Positions 60,896 through 64,000 of a stretch of 64,000 nucleotides of DNA are shown here, piece after piece; position 1 is the stretch's first letter, and each line of letters starts with the position of its first letter. Under the pieces are notes generated by a model. That model was not told where the DNA came from. It did no database searches and saw only the letters and a program-made list of their open reading frames with translations. A program made the position numbers and the translations under genes. The DNA comes from Bradyrhizobium guangzhouense (lineage in GTDB: Bacteria; Pseudomonadota; Alphaproteobacteria; Rhizobiales; Xanthobacteraceae): NCBI RefSeq assembly GCF_004114955.1, contig NZ_CP030053.1, positions 1,612,001 through 1,676,000 on the forward strand, written 5' to 3'.

Positions 60896-61675
60896 ATGAA
60901 ACTATCTGGCAAGGTCGCCGTCATCACCGGTGCAGCGCGCGGCATCGGCAAGGCCTGCGCAAAGCGTTTCCTCGACGACGGCGTCAAGGTGGTCATCTCT
61001 GACGTCGACACCGACGCGCTCGAGAAGACGGTCAACGAACTGGGCAAGCCCAAGGAACTCTACGCGGTGCCGTGCCACGTCGCACGGCGCGCGGACGTCG
61101 ATCGCGCGGTGGCGACCGCGGTCCGCGAGTTCGGCCGGCTCGACATCATGGTCAACAATGCCGGCGTCGCGCGCAACCGGGATATCCTCGAGATTACCGA
61201 AGCGGAATTCGACGAGATCATCGGCATCAATCTGAAGGGCGCGTTCTTCGGCGTGCAGGCCGCGGCGAAGCAGATGATCGCGCAAGGCGGCGGCGGGGTC
61301 ATCATCAACATGTCCTCGGTGAATGCGCTGCTGGCGATCCCGGCGCTGGCGACCTATGCGATGTCAAAGGGCGGCATGAAGCAGCTCACCTCGGTCGCCG
61401 CCGTCGCGCTCGCGCCGCACAATATCCGCGTCGTGGCGGTCGGGCCGGGCACGATCCTGACCGACATGGTGGCGTCGTCGATTTACACGTCGGAAGATGC
61501 GCGCAAGACGGTGATGTCGCGTACACCCGCCGGCCGCGGCGGCGAGCCGAGCGAGGTCGCCTCCGTCGTCGCCTTCCTCGCCAGCGACGATGCGTCCTAC
61601 ATCACCGGGCAGACGATCTATCCGGATGGAGGACGACTGATCCTGAACTATACGGTGCCGGTGAAGGATAAGTAG
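60896..61675 (+). CDS. Short-chain dehydrogenase/reductase
   Basis: A 259-residue classical SDR. The cofactor turn is 'ITGAARGIGKACAKRF', with 'NNAGVARN'. The catalytic residues Ser ('INMSSVNALL'), Tyr and Lys ('YAMSKGG') are present. GGAG lies 8 bases before the ATG at 60896. It could reduce the aldehyde made by the decarboxylase pair upstream, or oxidise a precursor (inference). Confidence 0.9.
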   Translation: MKLSGKVAVITGAARGIGKACAKRFLDDGVKVVISDVDTDALEKTVNELGKPKELYAVPCHVARRADVDRAVATAVREFGRLDIMVNNAGVARNRDILEITEAEFDEIIGINLKGAFFGVQAAAKQMIAQGGGGVIINMSSVNALLAIPALATYAMSKGGMKQLTSVAAVALAPHNIRVVAVGPGTILTDMVASSIYTSEDARKTVMSRTPAGRGGEPSEVASVVAFLASDDASYITGQTIYPDGGRLILNYTVPVKDK

Positions 61676-61691
61676 GAGCCGCCCCACACTC

Positions 61692-61812
61692 GTGTCATCG
61701 CCCGGCTTGACCGGGCGATCCAGTACGCCGAGACGGCGCTGCTAGAACCGAGAAGCCGCGGCGTACTGGATGCCCCGCCCCCGTGCGCAATTGCGCACTA
61801 GGCGGGGCATGA
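61692..61812. repeat. Dispersed intergenic repeat, copy B
   Basis: It starts GTGTCATCGCCCGGCTTGAC and contains GGCGTACTGGATGCCCC as in copy A at 46644. The right part differs: CCGCCCCC is followed by a 16-base perfect palindrome GTGCGCAATTGCGCAC (61783-61798), then AGGCGGGGCATGACGG. It lies between the SDR and the convergent IclR gene. Confidence 0.75.
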
Positions 61813-61831
61813 CGGCGGCGGTTGTACGCGG

Positions 61832-62626
61832 CTATTCCGCCGCAACCGTCATCCCGTAACCAAGCCGCTTCGAAATCCCGCCCGCGCAATCCCGCAGCGC
61901 GTGCGCGATCGGGCTGTCCCAGCGCGCGTCGAACGTGCCTTCCGGTCCCATCGCGGTGATGACGAGCGCGACATGGCCGGCATGGTCGAACACCGGCGCG
62001 GAGAACGCATTGACGCCGGGCAGGGGATCGCCGAGCGCGCGGGCGAGGCCGTGCTTGCGGACTTCGGTGAGCATCTCGGCGACCTTGGCGCCTTTCACGG
62101 CGCGCTTCGGATTGTAGCCGACGCCCTGGCGATCGAGCCCGCTTTCGAGCGCAGCGTTGATGGTCTTCTCGGGCAGAAACGCTGCAAAGGCGCGCCCCGT
62201 GGCGGTCTCCAGCAGCGCCATCACCGAACCGGCACGCATCACGATGTGGACGGGCTGGCCCGGCTCCTCGAGCTGCACCACGGTCGGCCCGTGCGTGCCC
62301 CACACCGCGAGCGAGACCGCGTGGCCGATCTGGCTTGCGAGCGCAGCGATCTTCGGCTGTGCGATGCGAACGCCGGAGAGGCGGCGCAGGCTGATCAGGC
62401 CGAGCTCGAGCGCGAGCGCGCCGATCTCGTAGCGGCCGGTGGCCTCGTCCTGCTCGATCAGGCCGATGCGGGAAAAGCTGGCGAGATAAGGATGCGCCTT
62501 GGCCGGCGCCATGCCGGCCTCGCGCGCGAGATCGCGCAGCATCATCGGCTCGCCTGATCTGGCGAGCGCGCGGAGCAATTCTCCGCCGACCTCGATCGAC
62601 TGGATGCCGCGGCTTTCTTTCTTCAT
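61832..62626 (-). CDS. IclR-family regulator
   Basis: A 264-residue regulator. The N-terminal helix-turn-helix (about 8-65, 'MMLRDLAREAGMAPAKAHPYLASF' in part) is followed by an IclR effector domain (about 90-255, 'TGRAFAAFLPEKTI', 'AFSAPVFDHAGHVALVITAMGPEG'). It is probably transcribed with the FAD gene upstream of it (4-base overlap, ATGA) and may control the convergent SDR/decarboxylase genes. Confidence 0.9.
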   Translation of the reverse strand: MKKESRGIQSIEVGGELLRALARSGEPMMLRDLAREAGMAPAKAHPYLASFSRIGLIEQDEATGRYEIGALALELGLISLRRLSGVRIAQPKIAALASQIGHAVSLAVWGTHGPTVVQLEEPGQPVHIVMRAGSVMALLETATGRAFAAFLPEKTINAALESGLDRQGVGYNPKRAVKGAKVAEMLTEVRKHGLARALGDPLPGVNAFSAPVFDHAGHVALVITAMGPEGTFDARWDSPIAHALRDCAGGISKRLGYGMTVAAE

Positions 62627-63999
62627 GCGCCTCCGATGCGCCTGCGTTTTTGTTCGGCGCTGTCTGCAAGGTGTCGCCCGGCAATGTAGCCGAAGGTCAG
62701 TGCCGGCCCAAGCGTGATGCCGGCGCCGGGATAATTGCCGCCCATGATGCTCGCCATGTCGTTGCCGGCGGCGTAGAGCCCGGGAATTACCCGCCCCTCG
62801 GCGTCGAGCGCGCGCGCATTCTCGTCGGTGACGATGCCGGCATAGGTGCCGAGATCGCCAATGACCATCTTGATGGCGTAGAACGGGCCGTTCTCGATCG
62901 GTGCGATGCAGGGGTTCGGGCCGTGCATGGCGTCGCCCTGGTAGCGGTTATAGGCTTTTGATCCTTTGCCGAAGGCGGCGTCCTGACCCAGCGGCGCGGT
63001 CGCGTTGAATTGCTTGACGGTTTCGGTGAACGCCTTGGCGTCGATGCCGGCCTTCGCCGCCAGCGCCTCCAGCGTATCGCCGCGCATGAGATAGCCGCTC
63101 GCAAGGTGATGGCCGAGCGGCATCGGGAACGGCGGCACGCAGCCAAGGCCGTATTTGCGCAACGTCTCGTGATCGCAGACGAGATAGGCGGCGATCTCCT
63201 CGCCGGGCTTTGCCGCCTTGACCATGGCCTGGACGAAGTCGTGATAGGAATTGCCTTCATTGGCAAAGCGCTTGCCGTCGCGCATCACCGCGATCACGCC
63301 GGGTTTGGCGCGATCGATGAAATGCGGCATCACGCCCTTCGAGCCGTCCTTGCGCGTCGTCAGCGATACCGGCACCCAGGCCGCCGCATTCGGCAGGCGG
63401 TCCTCGACATGTCCGCCGGCGCTCTCGGCAAGGCGCAGCCCGTCGCCGGTGTTGCCGGGGGGGCCGGGCGAATAATGCTCGTTGCCGGTCGGAGCATGCG
63501 GAAACATCTTTTTGCGCCGCGCGACATCATGCGGAAATCCGCCGCAGGCGAGCACGACGCCCTGCCTTGCACGAACGCGCACGTCGCGGCCTTCGCACGA
63601 GACGATCGCGCCGGTGACCGCACCATTCTCGACCGTCAGCTCGCGCACGGGCGAGGACAGCCACATCGGGATCTTCAAATCCCGCGCGGATTTCGCCAGA
63701 CGACCGGCGAGGGCGTTGCCATTGGTCAGCGTCATGCCGCGGCCGTAGCGCAGCACATCCATCAGATGCCGCGACAGGCGCTTGGCGACGTAGACCGCCG
63801 AGGTCAGCGACTTCGTTACCCGCATGAAATGGATGATCTCCTTGCCGCTGCCAAGCATCATGCCGAACACGGTGAGCTCGGGCAGGGGCATGCCGAGCGT
63901 CTTGATCTGATCGCCGAGCTCGCGGCCGTCGAACGGGCGCGTCACCATGGAGCGGCCGCCTTGCGCGCCGCCGGGCGCTTCGGCGTGATAATCCGGGAA
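62623..63999 (-). CDS. FAD-binding dehydrogenase, fumarate-reductase/ketosteroid-dehydrogenase-like (N-terminus outside window)
   Basis: The frame is open to the right edge: 18 codons upstream of the ATG at 63948 continue in frame, with 'PDYHAEAPGGAQGGRSM' typical of this family, so the start lies outside. The visible ~458 residues include 'GVVLACGGFPHD', an FAD-contact segment, and the C-terminal 'GLYAAGNDMASIMGGNYPGAGITLGPALTFGY'. The family transfers hydride to alkenes or 3-oxosteroids; substrate unknown. It overlaps the IclR gene by 4 bases. Confidence 0.85.
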   Translation of the reverse strand, partial: FPDYHAEAPGGAQGGRSMVTRPFDGRELGDQIKTLGMPLPELTVFGMMLGSGKEIIHFMRVTKSLTSAVYVAKRLSRHLMDVLRYGRGMTLTNGNALAGRLAKSARDLKIPMWLSSPVRELTVENGAVTGAIVSCEGRDVRVRARQGVVLACGGFPHDVARRKKMFPHAPTGNEHYSPGPPGNTGDGLRLAESAGGHVEDRLPNAAAWVPVSLTTRKDGSKGVMPHFIDRAKPGVIAVMRDGKRFANEGNSYHDFVQAMVKAAKPGEEIAAYLVCDHETLRKYGLGCVPPFPMPLGHHLASGYLMRGDTLEALAAKAGIDAKAFTETVKQFNATAPLGQDAAFGKGSKAYNRYQGDAMHGPNPCIAPIENGPFYAIKMVIGDLGTYAGIVTDENARALDAEGRVIPGLYAAGNDMASIMGGNYPGAGITLGPALTFGYIAGRHLADSAEQKRRRIGGA

Positions 64000-64000
64000 G

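Overview
The window is high-GC DNA (estimated by eye at about 63-66% in genes) with dense, overlapping operons. It most resembles a Bradyrhizobium-type alphaproteobacterium (Nitrobacteraceae/Rhizobiales). The pointers are rhizobial flagellar features (MotC, its chaperone MotE, FlaF/FlbT, an FtcR/LafR-type OmpR regulator), several tandem ~300-residue flagellins, and rhizobial intergenic palindromes. This assignment rests on recognition of families and gene order, not on a database search.

Region 1 (1-31.4 kb) is an almost complete flagellar cluster, probably the lateral (thin, laf) system. It runs on the plus strand: fliM (cut by the window edge), a small membrane protein, fliN, fliG, flhB, flgB, flgC, fliE, flgG, flgA, flgI, motE, flgH, fliL, fliP; then three flagellin genes, each with its own leader and hairpin; then fliF, fliH, motB, motC, fliK, a SltF-like lytic transglycosylase, flgE, flgK, flgL, flaF, flbT, flgD, fliQ, flhA, fliR, a FliJ-like protein, a FlgJ-type rod-binding protein, a FlgN-like protein and an unknown membrane protein. 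The convergent regulator gene lafR follows. Together these encode the C-ring, export gate, rod, P/L rings, hook, filament and stator. motA, flgF and fliI are not seen and probably lie to the left. The most interesting signal is a conserved structured leader repeated before all three flagellins. It contains a 6-bp hairpin followed by a TGTCCC block that can pair with the GGGACA covering the Shine-Dalgarno sequence. FlbT/FlaF, known to act on flagellin mRNA leaders in other alphaproteobacteria, are encoded 12-15 kb downstream.

Region 2 (31.4-38.7 kb) holds an 813-base AT-richer gap, an unknown membrane protein, a MarR regulator with a cysteine-rich tail, an MHS-family permease, a Tat-exported dienelactone-hydrolase-like protein, a nucleoside-diphosphate-sugar epimerase-like protein, a HAD phosphatase and a SnoaL-like protein.

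Region 3 (38.7-46.6 kb) looks like hexuronate/idonate catabolism: a fructuronate reductase-family gene (uxuB-like), a divergent FadR-type GntR regulator with a perfect palindrome between them, an L-idonate 5-dehydrogenase-like gene and uxuA. A secreted hydrolase gene on the minus strand, a diverged duplicate of the uxuA 3' end, and an MlrC-like gene follow.

Region 4 (46.6-64 kb) is a set of catabolic and transport genes: TetR with divergent MHS permease and carboxylesterase, a 52-codon small membrane ORF, a DHA1-type efflux permease, an amino-acid-type periplasmic binding protein, a D-2-hydroxyacid dehydrogenase, RidA, an acetolactate-synthase-like TPP enzyme, a DadA-like FAD oxidoreductase, an Asp/Glu racemase-family enzyme, a GntR regulator, a two-subunit TPP decarboxylase resembling sulfopyruvate/phosphonopyruvate decarboxylase, an SDR, an IclR regulator, and an FAD-binding fumarate-reductase/ketosteroid-dehydrogenase-like protein that runs off the right edge. 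Rhizobial palindromic repeats lie between several of these genes. No tRNA, rRNA, CRISPR array, insertion sequence or phage gene was recognised.
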